Part shown: piece after piece, positions 1 through 11,188 of the stretch
How the letters are laid out: every line of letters begins with the position of its first letter
Numbering within the stretch: position 1 is the first letter of the stretch
From: Viscum album
Lineage: Eukaryota > Streptophyta > Magnoliopsida > Santalales > Viscaceae
Assembly: GCA_963277665.1 (NCBI GenBank)
Contig: OY728120.1
Coordinates: forward strand, 425,760,138 to 425,824,137
DNA length: 64,000 nucleotides
Direction of reading: 5' to 3'
The notes under the pieces: generated by a model
Told to the model about the DNA's origin: nothing
The model's database searches: none
Seen by the model: the letters and a program-made list of their open reading frames with translations, nothing else
Program-made: the position numbers and the translations under genes

Positions 1-235
1 TATAGGAGAATCTCACTGTTTTGAGTTCAACGGTGCCCTTAGTATTTTGATCTAAGCAGTAGTTTAAATGTTAGGAAAACCTGATCAAATTTTTATTTAA
101 ATGAACTAAAAAAGATCAAAATTATATTCTAGACACATCGGGCCTCATAATTAGGGGTCGTCATAGCATATAGTCTCGAAATAATTCCATATAATTTTTT
201 TTAAAAAAATTACATGGAATTTTTGTGACATTGAA
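1..235 (-). repeat. 3' LTR of element A (last ~235 bp)
   Basis: This stretch aligns by eye with 7548-7788, the matching end of the 5' LTR. Both share the run from GAGTTCAA-GGTGCCCTTA through TAGTCTCGAAATAATTCC to TTACATGGAATTT. The two copies differ at many sites and by small indels, so the insertion is old. Just right of it lies a pyrimidine run (about 236-255) that would be the polypurine tract on the minus strand. Confidence 0.85.
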
Positions 236-284
236 TTATCCCTACCCTAGGGCTTTACATCCGTGAAAGCCAAAACAGAGACTA

Positions 285-1300
285 ATTAAAACAAATTGGG
301 GTACTGATCACAAATCTGAGCCTCCCGCTCCCAAGTTCTCTCTTGGAGATTTCCGTGTTTCCACAGAATGCGCACCAGAGCAATCGACTACCCAAGAAGG
401 ATCCACTCTTCTTGATCCTCTATCTCTACTAGGAACTCTGAAAAAATTTCCCCATCAACAATTTAAAGCTCACCCCAGTCGAGGATGTGCGATGGATCAT
501 ACACGTACCTCTTCAGCTACAACACAGGAAGAAAATCATCCACCCAGTAAATCTGTGGAGAATATCTAAGAGGTATTCCACCTCACCAACTATGCTCAGA
601 ATCTAAAAAGGTTTGATGAACCTCGAAAACAACTTTCCTCCCCATCCAAATCTCCACAATCCCCATCGGGGTGAGACCTGAAGGAACACATGGTCCCCCT
701 CATCGAACTCCAAGGGCCTCCATATCCTATCAGCATAAGATTTATTCCTACTCTGTGCAGTCCTCATCTATTCCTGGATGATCTACACCTTCTTATTGGT
801 AGCTCGTACCAACACTGGACCCATGAGTTCTGAGTCTCCTGGGGATGTACAACATAGAGGTGATCTGCAAGGCCGCCTGAACAAAGACTCGAATTGTGCC
901 ATGCCAATGGTTTAGAGATAGTTGTTATTGTATTCAAACTCCACCAGTGGAAAGTGGTCCTCCCAAATACAACCAAAATTATGAAGGAAAACACAAAGCA
1001 TGTCCTCCAAGGTCTGTATGGTCCGCTCCATCTGACCATCATTCTGTGGGTGAAAGGATGTGTTCAAGCGCAGTTGAATCCCGAATGCCTCCTACAATCC
1101 ATTCCATATCCAGCATGTAAAGTGAGCATCACAGTGTGATATGATAAATGAAGGAACCCTGTAAAGCTGCACTATCTCCTAGGAATAGAGGCATCCCAAT
1201 CCCTCTACTGATCCCTACTTCTGGATGGGATGGAATTTATCCGACTTGGTGAGTCGATCAGTGATCACCCAGATAGAATCACAGACCTTGGAAATTTGTG
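285..1300 (-). pseudogene. Element A integrase and chromodomain-like tail (decayed)
   Basis: On the minus strand 1215-1285 reads WVITDRLTKSDKF, close to the WVVVDRLTKSAHF block of plant Ty3/gypsy integrases, whose D is the first catalytic acidic residue. Positions 862-1045 read MERTIQTLEDML, then LVEFEYNNNY and RRPCRSPLC, the usual ERTIQTLEDMLR / LAEFAYNNSY / YGRRCRSPLC blocks around the third catalytic residue. Near 295-365 it reads LWKHGNLQERTWERE, the end of a chromodomain-like module. Stops interrupt all parts, for example one inside the NNY block. Confidence 0.85.
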
Positions 1301-1794
1301 GTAATCCCATCACAAACTCCATTGAGATGCCATCCCAATTCCACTATGGTACCTCAAGTGGTTGTTCCAAGCTTGCTGGAACCTAATGCTTAGCCTTCAC
1401 ATGCTGAAAAGTGAGGCATCATGAAAAGAACTCAGCCACCACTTTTTTCATCCCTGGGCACTAGTACTAATGTTGGAGATCCTGGTACATCTTCTCCACT
1501 TCTGGATGTACCACTAAGTGGGAGGTATGGAACTCCCTCAAAATTTCCTCTCGCAACGCCACTGGTACTACTGTGCGCTCTCTAAAAAGGATGATGTGCT
1601 CCCCACTGTTAGAAAATCCATCAGGAGCCTATCTTGAGGATAACTGAGAACGTCAGGCCTCACAGTTATCATCCGTAAGAAGTTCCTCCCTAACACACTG
1701 TAATAGTGCGAGAGTAATAGTCATCGACTAAAGGTAATATTCTCCATCATCAACCCTGAAGTATATCTACATTGAGGATAGCTGCTCTATTTCC

Positions 1795-2200
1795 TCACTC
1801 AGTAGATGCAAACCAGATCTCCTGCTGAGCATGTCTGCCACCACGTTCCCCTTCCGAGGAATATAGACTATCTTGAATTCATAGTCCTATAAGAACTCCA
1901 TCAATCACCACTGTATCATGTTTAGGTGCTTCAATGAGAAGATATACCTAAGACTCTTGTGGTCAGAGTAGATGGTAAACTGTTCACCAATCAAGTAGTG
2001 CTACCAAATATATAGAGAAAATAACACGACTGCTAACTCTAGGTCATGGGTTATGTAGTTCTGATCCTGCTACCCCTAATTCTGTGAGCTATAAGTGATC
2101 ACTGATCACTCCTACACTAGGAAACAACCCAATCCATTCCCTGATGCATCATAGAAAACTACATAGCCAATCCCCTCCTCTTGTAGTCTCAAGATGGGGG
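1795..2200 (-). pseudogene. Element A RNase H (decayed)
   Basis: Around 2105-2165 the minus strand reads VVFYDASGNGLG, matching the start of Ty3/gypsy RNase H (VVYTDASGVGLGCVL), whose D is a catalytic residue. Around 1800-1860 it reads GNVVADMLSRRSG, the conserved (K)ANVVADALSRK end of the same domain. Several stops and frameshifts lie between them. Confidence 0.8.
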
Positions 2201-2529
2201 TACTCATCAGTTTTTTCCTTATCTACTAGAAACTCTGCTGCCACGTATCCATCCACACAAATGATTTTCCATTCTTTTTCAAAGCTGATAAAGGTGATGA
2301 TACTTTGGAAAATTCTGGCACGAGCCTACAGTAATATCCAGCCAACCCCAAGAAGCTCTGCACCTCTATCATTCTCCTAGGTGGCCCCTAAGCTAGCACT
2401 TCCTCTATCTATGTTCGATCTACTACAAATCTAGCCTCTGAGATGAAGTTTCATAGAGAGTGGACCTCCCATACCCAGAAGGGTAAATTTGAGATCTTTC
2501 CATAAATCTAGTGATCTCGGAGTATATCT

Positions 2530-2935
2530 AGGACTATCCAAAGGTGTGTGGCATGATCCTCCTCTAACGCTGAGTACACGAAGATTTCATCAATGAATAC
2601 AACCATGAAACGATCAAGGTAAGGGTGGAAGATCCTGTTCATGAGTCCCATGAACACTATTAGGGGCATTGGTCATGCCGAACGACATCACTGGGAACAC
2701 ATAGTGTCCATACCGATATCTAAAGGATTTTTTCTCTACATCCTCATCCCATACCCGAAGTTGATGATAGCCAAACATGAGGATTATCTTTGAGAACCAC
2801 CTTGCTCCCTTCATCTGATCGAAGAGGTCATCAATTATTAGTAGTGTATACTTGTTCTTAAAATTCACATGGTTCCGGCACTGGAATCCCACACTTAGCC
2901 TCAAGCTCCCATATGCCTTCTTGGAGAACAAAACT
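2530..2935 (-). pseudogene. Element A reverse transcriptase fingers/palm (decayed)
   Basis: An open stretch at 2614-2931 reads NKYTLLIIDDLFDQMKGA, then [36 protein letters not shown]. These are the RT blocks YPLPRIDDLFDQLQGA, FSKIDLRSGYHQLRV and [21 protein letters not shown]. The first catalytic D of FSKID is replaced by I. A shift near 2650 moves the frame; beyond it comes [14 protein letters not shown], where the usual F(I/V)DD active site reads FIDE. Both changes point to a dead enzyme. Confidence 0.92.
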
Positions 2936-3439
2936 GGGGTTTCACAGAGTGAAAATCTAGGCCTCTCAAAGCCTTTTCCATGAAATTCCTCTAGCTATAC
3001 CGTCAATTCATGAAGCTCTGTGGGAGCCATCTGATATTCTGGTGTGGATATCAGTGTCATCTCGGGGTACAGATCGATTTAGAAGTCTAACTCTCTACAA
3101 GGAGGTACTCTGGGAACATCCTCAAGAAAGACATCCTCGTACTCATGCACAACTATAGGAAAAATCAGACTCCTCTCATTCACCACACCGATGGTGAGTC
3201 TAGCCAACTGATGAGTGATTAGCTTTACTCTCCTTTAAGAATGTCCATAATGTGCTACAAAAGATCCATTCTCATTGGTGAAGGAAAACCTGGTTCCATC
3301 CTCATGGACACACCACACTTTTATGCCTAATACAGTCGATCTGAGCATGTACTGTAGATAACCGGTCCATTCCCAAGATGACATTGTTAGGCCTCAATGC
3401 TGCTACTAGGAGATCCCAGCCGAAGCACTCACCTCCTTG

Positions 3440-3640
3440 AGTATGCTCACACTGTGGACTCTAGTGTGTAATAATAAAATCTCCTCCCATAGGAGTGTCT
3501 AATCATAAGGATCGAGCCAATGACTCCACTAAAATCAATGAGCTCTGAACAAGGTCCATGGCAAGGAAGGAGTTACTGGAACATGTGTTTATAAGAACTA
3601 CAAGCAAGGTAGAGAAGACACATATCAGACCTCTAATCAT
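3440..3640 (-). pseudogene. Element A aspartic protease remnant
   Basis: At 3566-3598 the minus strand reads VLINTCSSNSF. In the family this block is VLFDTGASHSF or VLIDTGSSNSF. Here the catalytic D has become N and the following G has become C, so the protease would be inactive. A stop follows about 25 codons later, then LDTPMGGDFIIT, resembling the conserved (V)GTPLG segment downstream of the active site. Confidence 0.7.
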
Positions 3641-3739
3641 CTCCAGAGCATCATGGTAATAGGCCTTAATCACTTGGAGATACCCTCTCCCATGTCCGAT
3701 AGCTCCCTGAGCCCATGGTGGAACATCTGGTGGTGGTGG

Positions 3740-4700
3740 TGGTGGTAGCACCTTGAACCGTCACCAACCTCCTAGCACACAACTTGCTCCCCTGCCCCAT
3801 CTGCCGCCCTGTGGACCACCATGCTCAACCCACTACCACTTCCCCAACGGCCATTCGATCACCTAATAATTTCCCATGCAACATGTCAGGAAATTACGAT
3901 CCATCTGTCCCTACCCGCCACACGAGTAGCATTCCCTACTCCTCTCCTGACCCCCTCCACCTTGGTGGCCTCACAACACCGATAATGTGTCATGGGGTCA
4001 CCCTCCAAATGGTCTGGCCCACATGGACCTCTTCATCATCTGTCAGTTTCCCTCCATGGATGACTCGACCACCTGTTTCCTGGTGGTAGCTCCCACCATC
4101 GCTGCCTACTATGTGAGGAATCTCTCTACTAGTAGAGCTCACTCCAGCACTCCAACCCGAGTGGGGATGCTTAGGGAAATCATTGACGCCCTGATCTCTA
4201 TACGAAGTCCCTAATAAAAGGTCTTGGCCTTAAATAAATGGGCTTATACCATATCTATAGAGTAGTGGGAGAGGTCTATAAACCTCACAGAGTACTCAGC
4301 CACTGACATGATTCCCTGCTGTAGGTGAAGTAACTCCAGTATGTGCACTGACCGCAAGGTTGTGGGGAATAAATCATCCCAGAAAAGTTGCTTGAATTCA
4401 TCCTAGGAGAGGGTCACCTTCTCAAGTGTTTGGATGTTCAAACTCCACTGTATCCCCACCAAGCCCTGCAAAAGGCTCATGGATAAAACTTCTATTTGGT
4501 CAAGTCCCATCCTCAATAAGCGGATGACCCGATTCACTACCTCCAGCCAATCCTCAGCGACTTGAGGATCTATATATCCCCTAATCCTGGGAGGTATATG
4601 TATCTGAAACTCATGTAGGGTGATGAGACTATGTGAATCATCTACCGGTAAAGCCGAAATTAGATGCTGACCAATGGGTGGTGGTAACACTAGTGCACCA
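3740..4700 (-). pseudogene. Element A gag remnant
   Basis: The minus-strand frame at 4403-4690 contains LHEFQIHIPPRIRGYIDPQ and VAEDWLEVVNRVIRLL. This matches the F..LNPP.F.G..DP..AE.WL..I plan of plant Retrotrans_gag capsid domains. Downstream, to about 3740, the frame breaks repeatedly and I could not find a convincing zinc knuckle. Confidence 0.7.
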
Positions 4701-5108
4701 CCTGACTGGGCAATCTCTATAACTGGTCCCGGAACTGACGCCTCATCGCTACGTGACCTATCCTCACGACCACGTATCAGAATCCTAAATGACTTTCTGC
4801 ATGGAAGAATCTAGAAAAAGATCTAGATGTACCAATGTCAATAGATTATACATAGTGAGTTGAATAAAAAAGGAAAAGAGGAAAAATACTCAAAATCCTA
4901 TATGATTCATGTGACCCTTTATTTCCCTGCAACCAGTGTTTCCATGTACCGAGTCAGAAAGCAAGGGTACAGAGTCCTGGTGTATGGATACGTCGACTAC
5001 CTCACCAATAATAGATTTTGTGTCCTGAAATACATACTCAAAACACTTCACACACTATTTCCCAAAACCAAAAACAATAGACCCCCGGTCTTGAGGTAGA
5101 ACATACCA

Positions 5109-5120
5109 CCTCTGATACCA
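5109..5120 (-). other. Primer-binding site of element A
   Basis: The plus strand reads CCTCTGATACCA, i.e. TGGTATCAGAGG on the minus strand. This is the initiator-Met tRNA complement used by plant Ty3/gypsy elements. It sits three bases from the LTR boundary at 5124. Confidence 0.85.
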
Positions 5121-5808
5121 CCTTGTCATGACTTGTACCTTGAGCCCCTTGTCGTGATTCCCCCAAGCCTGCCTCTCATAGGCCAGGGGTTGGTGACTAG
5201 CACCTAAGGCATCAACCTGTATGTGGGAGGCATTTTCCTGAGTACCTATACGCAAACACACACAACCCCATCCCAATAAAATTGGAAAAGAGAACATGCA
5301 TGCCACTAAACAACCACTGACTGTTAAAGTAAAACAAAAGGTAAATGGTCCAGAATACAAAACCAAAAAAAGACAACTACAACAAGAGGAAGTTTGAGAT
5401 CGAAGATAATCCATCCACTGGAAACCCCACCTGATGGGTAAGTATAGAGAAGTTTCTAAAAGCAACAGAAGCATGCCCTGCCTGCTTGATCTCCCTAGGC
5501 ACCACTTAGTCCTGGGCCACCAAGTCCTCTGTCAAGTTGTCAGTCATCTCCAACAGACACAACATGAGTGAGAAAATCTCTTGTAGGGGTGAGTAAAAAA
5601 ATACTCAGTAGGGATCCCAACCACAAGGAAAGACCAAAAATCAATCCACAAGGAAAACCACAAATCATGATCACAAAACAAGACAGCTCACACGGGTATA
5701 ATCTAAAGTACAAAAACCAAGACTATTAGTTGTAACACTGAACACCTTAGACTATAGAGGTACTCATACATGATGAGTACCCTGGGTCATCTAGGTTACA
5801 CAAATACA

Positions 5809-6033
5809 CTAGGATCTAGTCCACATAGGTTATCTAGGAGTTGATCCACACAGGGTCGCTAGGAGCTGATCGATATAGGGTCACTAGGAGTTGATCCACA
5901 TAGGGTCGCTAGGAGTTGATCCACAGGGGGTCACTAGGATCTGATCCATAGAAGGTCACTATGAGATCATCCACATTGGGTTTCTAGGATTGTATCCACA
6001 CATGTTCTCTAGGAGCTGATCCACACAGGGTTG
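5809..6033. repeat. ~25-bp tandem repeats in LTR A (about 9 copies)
   Basis: Diverged copies of a unit like GGGTCGCTAGGAGTTGATCC-ACATA follow each other with a 25-base step. CTAGGA, GATCCACA and AGGGT recur throughout. Copies in the middle (5843-5940) are most alike; both ends fade. Confidence 0.85.
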
Positions 6034-6244
6034 CTTGTCTTCGGGTCTCAGCTAGCTGCAGGATTCCGACACGAAGCGCGCTTGATTCAAGGAAAATCTA
6101 CTCCTAAATCCATTCATCATATATCAAATTCCATGAAAGTATCCTTAGATTATTCAAAAATAACCATCTTGTTGTGAGGGTTCTAACACTGGAAATGGCT
6201 CATCAATTGGATGTCTGGTTTGAAAGTTATAGCTATTTTTTCTA

Positions 6245-6425
6245 AAAAGGGGTTGGTCGGGTTTGGGTCTGGTCCGACCGACCTTACCTGGGGTTCACCT
6301 ACCCATCTTGGGTCCTCCGACCCAACCTGGGTTCGACCCATCCCAAGTTCCCCCAACCCATCCTAGGCTATCTGACCCGACCTGGGTCCGACCCAGCCCG
6401 GCTCGCTAGTGCGGGCCAGTTCGTT
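6245..6425. repeat. GC-rich degenerate repeats (GACCCAACCTGGGT-like)
   Basis: Short units combining CCGACC, CTGGG and ACCCA recur about seven times and stand out sharply from the AT-rich surroundings. GC-rich sequence with many CpG continues to about 6760 and opens long spurious frames on both strands. No protein family is recognised. Confidence 0.65.
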
Positions 6426-7788
6426 CCCCAGCCCGGACATGCAGTGCATCCGGGGCATGCCGTTATGTGTCCGGTCAAATCCGGCTACTGAAAAAACCTG
6501 CACAAGGTCCCCCAACCGCATGTGAACCCCTCTGTGGCTTGATTCCATGGGCTTCTCCACCGACATGACCACCCGACTGCTCCACCGACACAGCCACCCG
6601 GCCGCTCCACTGACGCAGCCACTCGGCCATGTCCACCTGCGCCTGCTTCCAGCACAACCAGAGGCTCCAATTGCTCTGCCACTGCCCGATCCGGCTACGA
6701 CCTGCCTCTCATCATGCCTCCACATGACCAAAGCCGACGCCGATGCTGACATGCTGACAGAGCATTCCACGGACCACCAGGTCATCTCTGGTGGTCTGTT
6801 ATTTATGTCGCCTACACCTCCTACATCCACGAGATGTCACCTTCCCTGTTATGGCCTCAAAAACTCCTTCACGCGATTTCAGATATGCATCCATGAATAA
6901 AGCACAAAAATGCACATGGTGTAGGGGAAGAAGCCTTGTTCATGTTGGCCTACACCCTCTATGTAATAGGTTCAGAAAAATAGGGAAAAGGATTTATGTT
7001 CTATTACAAATTAACCTCGATGATATCCAGAGAAAAGAGTACCCTCCCGCAAGAAAAAGCGATCCACAGATCAACTTATTTTTGGGTTGATCTGTATTAA
7101 TTGTTTTAGAATGAAGAATTGGGAAACTCAATCACAAAGAGAAACCCTACTCGAATAACTCATTCATTGGAAGTGATCCATTCAAAGGGTGGAAGAAGAA
7201 CACGCTTGCCATTTTCCACTCCATGATCCATTGTTTGGCAGTTGTTGGCGTTCGTCGTCATCACCCACTAGAGCTTCAGAGGAGAACCAAGAGTGTTCCA
7301 ACTATCCTACGTTGTTTTCTCTACCATTAAATTAAAAAACAACATTTCAGTTATGTTATATTACAAATTCGTTACACTATTTCATTTATGAAAAAACATT
7401 TTGGATTTCATTCCATTATATGTCATTTCGTTGTACCAGTTTGAAAATTCAAAAAATATAATAAAACAAGTTTATTTTAATTTTTTAAATTTTTCCTTAA
7501 AAAGTAAGAATAATAAATTTTTCCATCGACCCATTTTTGTCAAGGTTAGGTCCATTATAAGTGAATCCTTCCATTCTGAGTTCAATGGTGCCCTTATATT
7601 TTGGATAAGAGCACCAATTTAAATGTTAGAAAAACTAACACACACATTTATTTAAATGATTTAAAAAAAGTTTAAAATTATTTTCCAGGCACACTGGGCC
7701 TTGGAATTATGTGTTGTTATAGTGTCTAGTCTCGAAATAATTCCATATAATTTTTTAAAAAATTACATGGAATTTCTGGGACATTACA

Positions 7789-9094
7789 ATGTTTATTTCT
7801 TGTTTCCAATGATTTAAAGGTAGGTGGTTCCATTTCAGATTTTTCATGCAATTAAAACCTTGGATTATTAAATTTATTTACAATATAGTTAAATTTATTT
7901 ACAAAACCCCAATTTGATATGATTTAAAGTTAGAATTTTAATTGGTTTGTATTTTGAGAAAAAACATCAATTCTATTGGAATTGGAATTATGGGATGAAT
8001 TTTTAGAAAGATGGAATTGATGAAATTATTTGATATTTTTTTTGAGAAAATAGATTAAATTGAAATTATGAAAACCCCATAACTATTTTTATATTGAAAA
8101 TCCATGAGATGATGAAAAAACAAATGTATGTTTTGAAATTGAATTGACATATTGAGACTAAAAATTAGAAAATTTAATTGAAAATGATGATTTATTCAAA
8201 ATAAGATTATTTAACTATTATTTATTTATTGATTGAGAAAATGAAATTATAGTTAGATAGTGGGTTATTTGGGACAAGTATTCTAGGTTCCTGATCCCCA
8301 ATAAATGTAATGATGATGAAAACATTGAAAAAAACATAGTTTGGCATGATTTCCCCTGATGAGATGTTGATGAGTCTTATTTTTCCTAAGCTAGAGGGAT
8401 TTTTTCACACATGTTTAGTAGTGATAACTAATTTGATAAGTGTGTGGATCTCATGGCTTGAAACTAATGAACATTAGTGTAGATGACCATGGTTCTTGTT
8501 GTGTTTGATTTGATTATATATTCCCATATTCATATAAGTGTTTTTATCATTCTAAATGATTTTATATAAAATGTTTATTTAATCCATGTTTGAAATGATT
8601 TCCATTTATTATCAAGAATACAATTTTTTATATGTGAAAATTATATGTTATGACATGCCCTATTTTAATTAAATTGAAAGCATTATTGGTTCATTGTTAT
8701 TGAATATATTATGGAAAAATTGGTGAGACCCTATTGGGATTTATATATCACACCTTAATATTTCAATTGGGGATTTTTATATTTTCTTATTAGAGGTATA
8801 AGTAAAGGGAATGATCCACTTTGAGGTTGTAGATGTTCCTGATCTTTTGGACCGTGGAGTGATGGTGGTGACTAGTGGAGATATGGTCCAATTTCTATAT
8901 AGGGTTTTGTGTTCTTTTGATGTTTTTAACTGTATTGTGTGTTGATATTACATTGGGTTATTTATCTATATATTTAGGTACCATTTTACCTGATTGAATT
9001 ATTGTGCTTTCTCCTTGAGGAGTGTTGATATATCAAATTGTATGTTTTTTATCTTATGTTTTTTTTGTGGCAAGAATCATTCCCTTACTATTAT
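7789..9094. other. AT-rich stretch without recognised gene
   Basis: Dominated by A/T runs, with no long open frame and no family motif. It may be the body of an eroded plus-sense LTR whose end is seen at 9095-9175, but I cannot place a start. Confidence 0.4.
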
Positions 9095-9190
9095 TGTATG
9101 ATGCTAGGTTCTAGTCACCAACCCATGGGGATCGAGAAAGCCCTTCGGGCCATGTCATAATTGTCTTGGGTATTAGGGTATTAGGGTATT
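9095..9190 (+). repeat. Eroded LTR end, related to LTR A in opposite orientation
   Basis: The plus strand reads GATGCTAGGTTCTAGTCACC, then AACCCATGGGG and GCCATGTCATAATTG. The reverse complement of this matches the start of LTR A (TGTCATGAC ... GGTTGGTGACTAG-ACCTA-GCATC). TTGGGTATTAGGG follows at the place where a primer-binding site (TTGGTATCAGAG) would lie. Confidence 0.5.
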
Positions 9191-10640
9191 CGAGATGGTT
9201 TGTGATAGAGAGGATTACATACAATTGGTTATCATAATAGTATAGATATAACTTCTTTATATAGTTATCCTTGAGGCATTTCATTTTATGGAATGTGTCA
9301 ACTATATTCACTATATCTACATATGTTAATTCAAATTTTTATTAATTCTTTGAACCCATTTAATGAATATTGAATCCATTCATAATGAATTATTATTAAT
9401 GAATCATTTTGAAATAAAAATGAACCTATATTTAAATATTATATTAAATATTTTAGTGCATATTCATAAATCAATCACTTTTAATAAAATTCATTGTTAT
9501 TTTATGAAAAAACCTCAAAACTCAATGTGAATCTATCCAAAACACCTTTGGGATATAGTTTCATCAAATGTGATTTATTTAAGAATAAAAACTTTTCTGA
9601 AACTAAATAATTTTTGATAGGCCTAACTACATTACCCATTTGGGACTTAGTAGAGTTGAAAAAAATATGAAATCTATATTTTATAGATGTAAGAAAAGAG
9701 CGGCCTCTAGTAAATCATCTGTTCTACTCAAGATACTAAGTGATCTAGGGTGATATCCATTAAATATAATAATATATCTATATGAACATTTACACCACTA
9801 GAAGTGTCATATAAATTTTATTTAAACCCTTGTAATACTTTCATCTATGACATAGAGTTACCATGAGAAAGGGAACATTTTGATCTAGTGTAGTCATATT
9901 ATATTTTCTTGATTCCCCCAAATAAAACTGACTAAATCAAGTATTACATCACATTCATTATTTTAACATATTAGTGAATCACATGCCCCTTATCAAAGTA
10001 TTTGAAAACATTATATGTTACTCAACTAAGAATTTCAATGCATTTCCTCTTTCTTAATCAATAAGGGTCAACATGTCCTTAATTGTCATATAGGTGGACA
10101 TATCACATCTGGGTTGCACTCCAACTGAGGAATTGATTAGAAACATACCCCAACCCCATAATTATATAATTTCATATTTTTACTTGCATATATAGGGTAT
10201 AAAGGTGTGAAGGTTCTCATGATAGTTATATCTCTATACTTGGGTAAGAAGGATTGATAATAAGAAAACACCCCTATGTTTATCTATGATTGTACGACAT
10301 TCCTGGTGATATAATCTAGTGATTCAGCCCAAGTAATAAGTTTCTACTTATTACTACATGAATCAATTCTTAATATCTTATATATAACCCTTTTTTATGA
10401 GTATAATAACCTATTCATGATAGTATTAGTATATCATCACAACCCATAATACTATGTTATGATCATTGATTTGGGAAAACTCAATGTTTGTACTTTGAGA
10501 GGATATTTATCATTAGAATTCTAATGTAAAATAAATTACAGAACAAATAAATGAATACTAAATGGATATTGACTTCATTATAATTACATAATATGATTAC
10601 AACCGTTATGTAACGTATCAAATCTGGTGGCTCTAAACAG
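9191..10640. other. AT-rich stretch without recognised gene
   Basis: No open frame of interest and no transposon motif found. Probably old, eroded repeat DNA. Confidence 0.4.
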
Positions 10641-10909
10641 TTCCCTATGTTGGTGGGTCACATGGCCTCAAGTGCACCTCCATTGCAACAACCCAAACTT
10701 TTTAATAATATTTTTTTTCCTAAATTTGTGTGTTATTTCATTTTATACTCCACAAAACTATATACTTTAATTAATGAAGTGGTACCATTGGGTTTCGACT
10801 ATTATATGACTGTTGGTAAATATGACCATTAGAAACTAAAATCATAACGTTACAATTATTGTTTATAAATACTAGTGATATTGGTTAATTAATATATAAA
10901 GAAGAGTCG

Positions 10910-11137
10910 ATGGCCTCATCTAGTAGACTCAGGCCGTATGAAGCCCATCTGTCAGAGCTTGGGAAGGAGGTAGCATCTCTGGGCTTTTCTCTGGACCAAG
11001 CCCAAGCTGAGCTTCAACATGTTAAGCTTGACCGGAATTGCCTAAGGGAGAAGTTAAAGATGATAGAAATCACCAATAAGGGAAATGTTGTCCGAGCTGC
11101 CCCAAGATTTTATCACCATAGCACAACTTGTACTTAG
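10910..11137 (+). CDS. 75-codon orphan ORF, coiled-coil-like
   Basis: I do not recognise this protein. It starts MASSSRLRPYEAHLSELGKE and is rich in L, E and K with hydrophobic spacing that suggests a coiled coil over residues 12-55 (LSELGKEVASLGFSLDQAQ, then ELQHVKLDRNCLREKL). Its base composition is clearly richer in G and C than the AT-rich flanks, and it has no internal stop. It ends 52 bases before the start of LTR C, so it may be the last open piece of an internal region of the element to which C is the 3' LTR. A coiled-coil piece of a gag or of a captured host gene are both possible. Real coding status is uncertain. Confidence 0.35.
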   Translation: MASSSRLRPYEAHLSELGKEVASLGFSLDQAQAELQHVKLDRNCLREKLKMIEITNKGNVVRAAPRFYHHSTTCT

Positions 11138-11188
11138 GTCCTATACAGGTGTTATAAGGGGCTATGTAATGAGTCCTTAGATCCTTTT

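Larger units (their letters stand above)
1..7788 (-). mobile_element. Element A: decayed Ty3/gypsy (chromovirus-like) LTR retrotransposon, 3' end cut by window edge
   Basis: Minus-strand element read from an LTR at 5124-7788, through a Met-tRNA-type primer-binding site at 5109-5120, gag (about 3.8-4.7 kb), protease (3.5 kb), RT (2.5-2.9 kb), RNase H (1.8-2.2 kb), integrase (0.86-1.3 kb) and a chromodomain-like tail (0.3 kb), to the LTR end at 1-235. The PR-RT-RH-IN order is that of Ty3/gypsy. All frames carry stops and shifts, so it cannot encode its own proteins. Long LTRs and a chromodomain-like tail suggest the Tekay/Del group; the clade is inference. Confidence 0.9.
5124..7788 (-). repeat. 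5' LTR of element A (~2.66 kb)
   Basis: It starts TGTCATGACTTG next to the primer-binding site and ends GGGACATTACA, so it has short TGT...ACA terminal inversions. Its right end matches positions 1-235. Inside are a 25-bp tandem array (5809-6033), a GC-rich block (6245-6760) and scattered spurious ORFs. The next bases to the right, ATGTT, would be the target duplication, but the partner copy lies outside the window. Confidence 0.88.

Noticed and set aside
3784..4214. Plus-strand proline/threonine-rich frames
   Set aside because: Antisense to the gag region of element A; no family match.
6363..6900. Long overlapping open frames on both strands in a GC-rich block
   Set aside because: They lie inside LTR A, are of repetitive low-complexity composition, match no family and open simply because GC-rich DNA has few stops.
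9168..9192. Telomere-like ATTAGGGTATTAGGGTATT
   Set aside because: Only about three short units, and it coincides with the expected position of a decayed primer-binding site after an LTR end.
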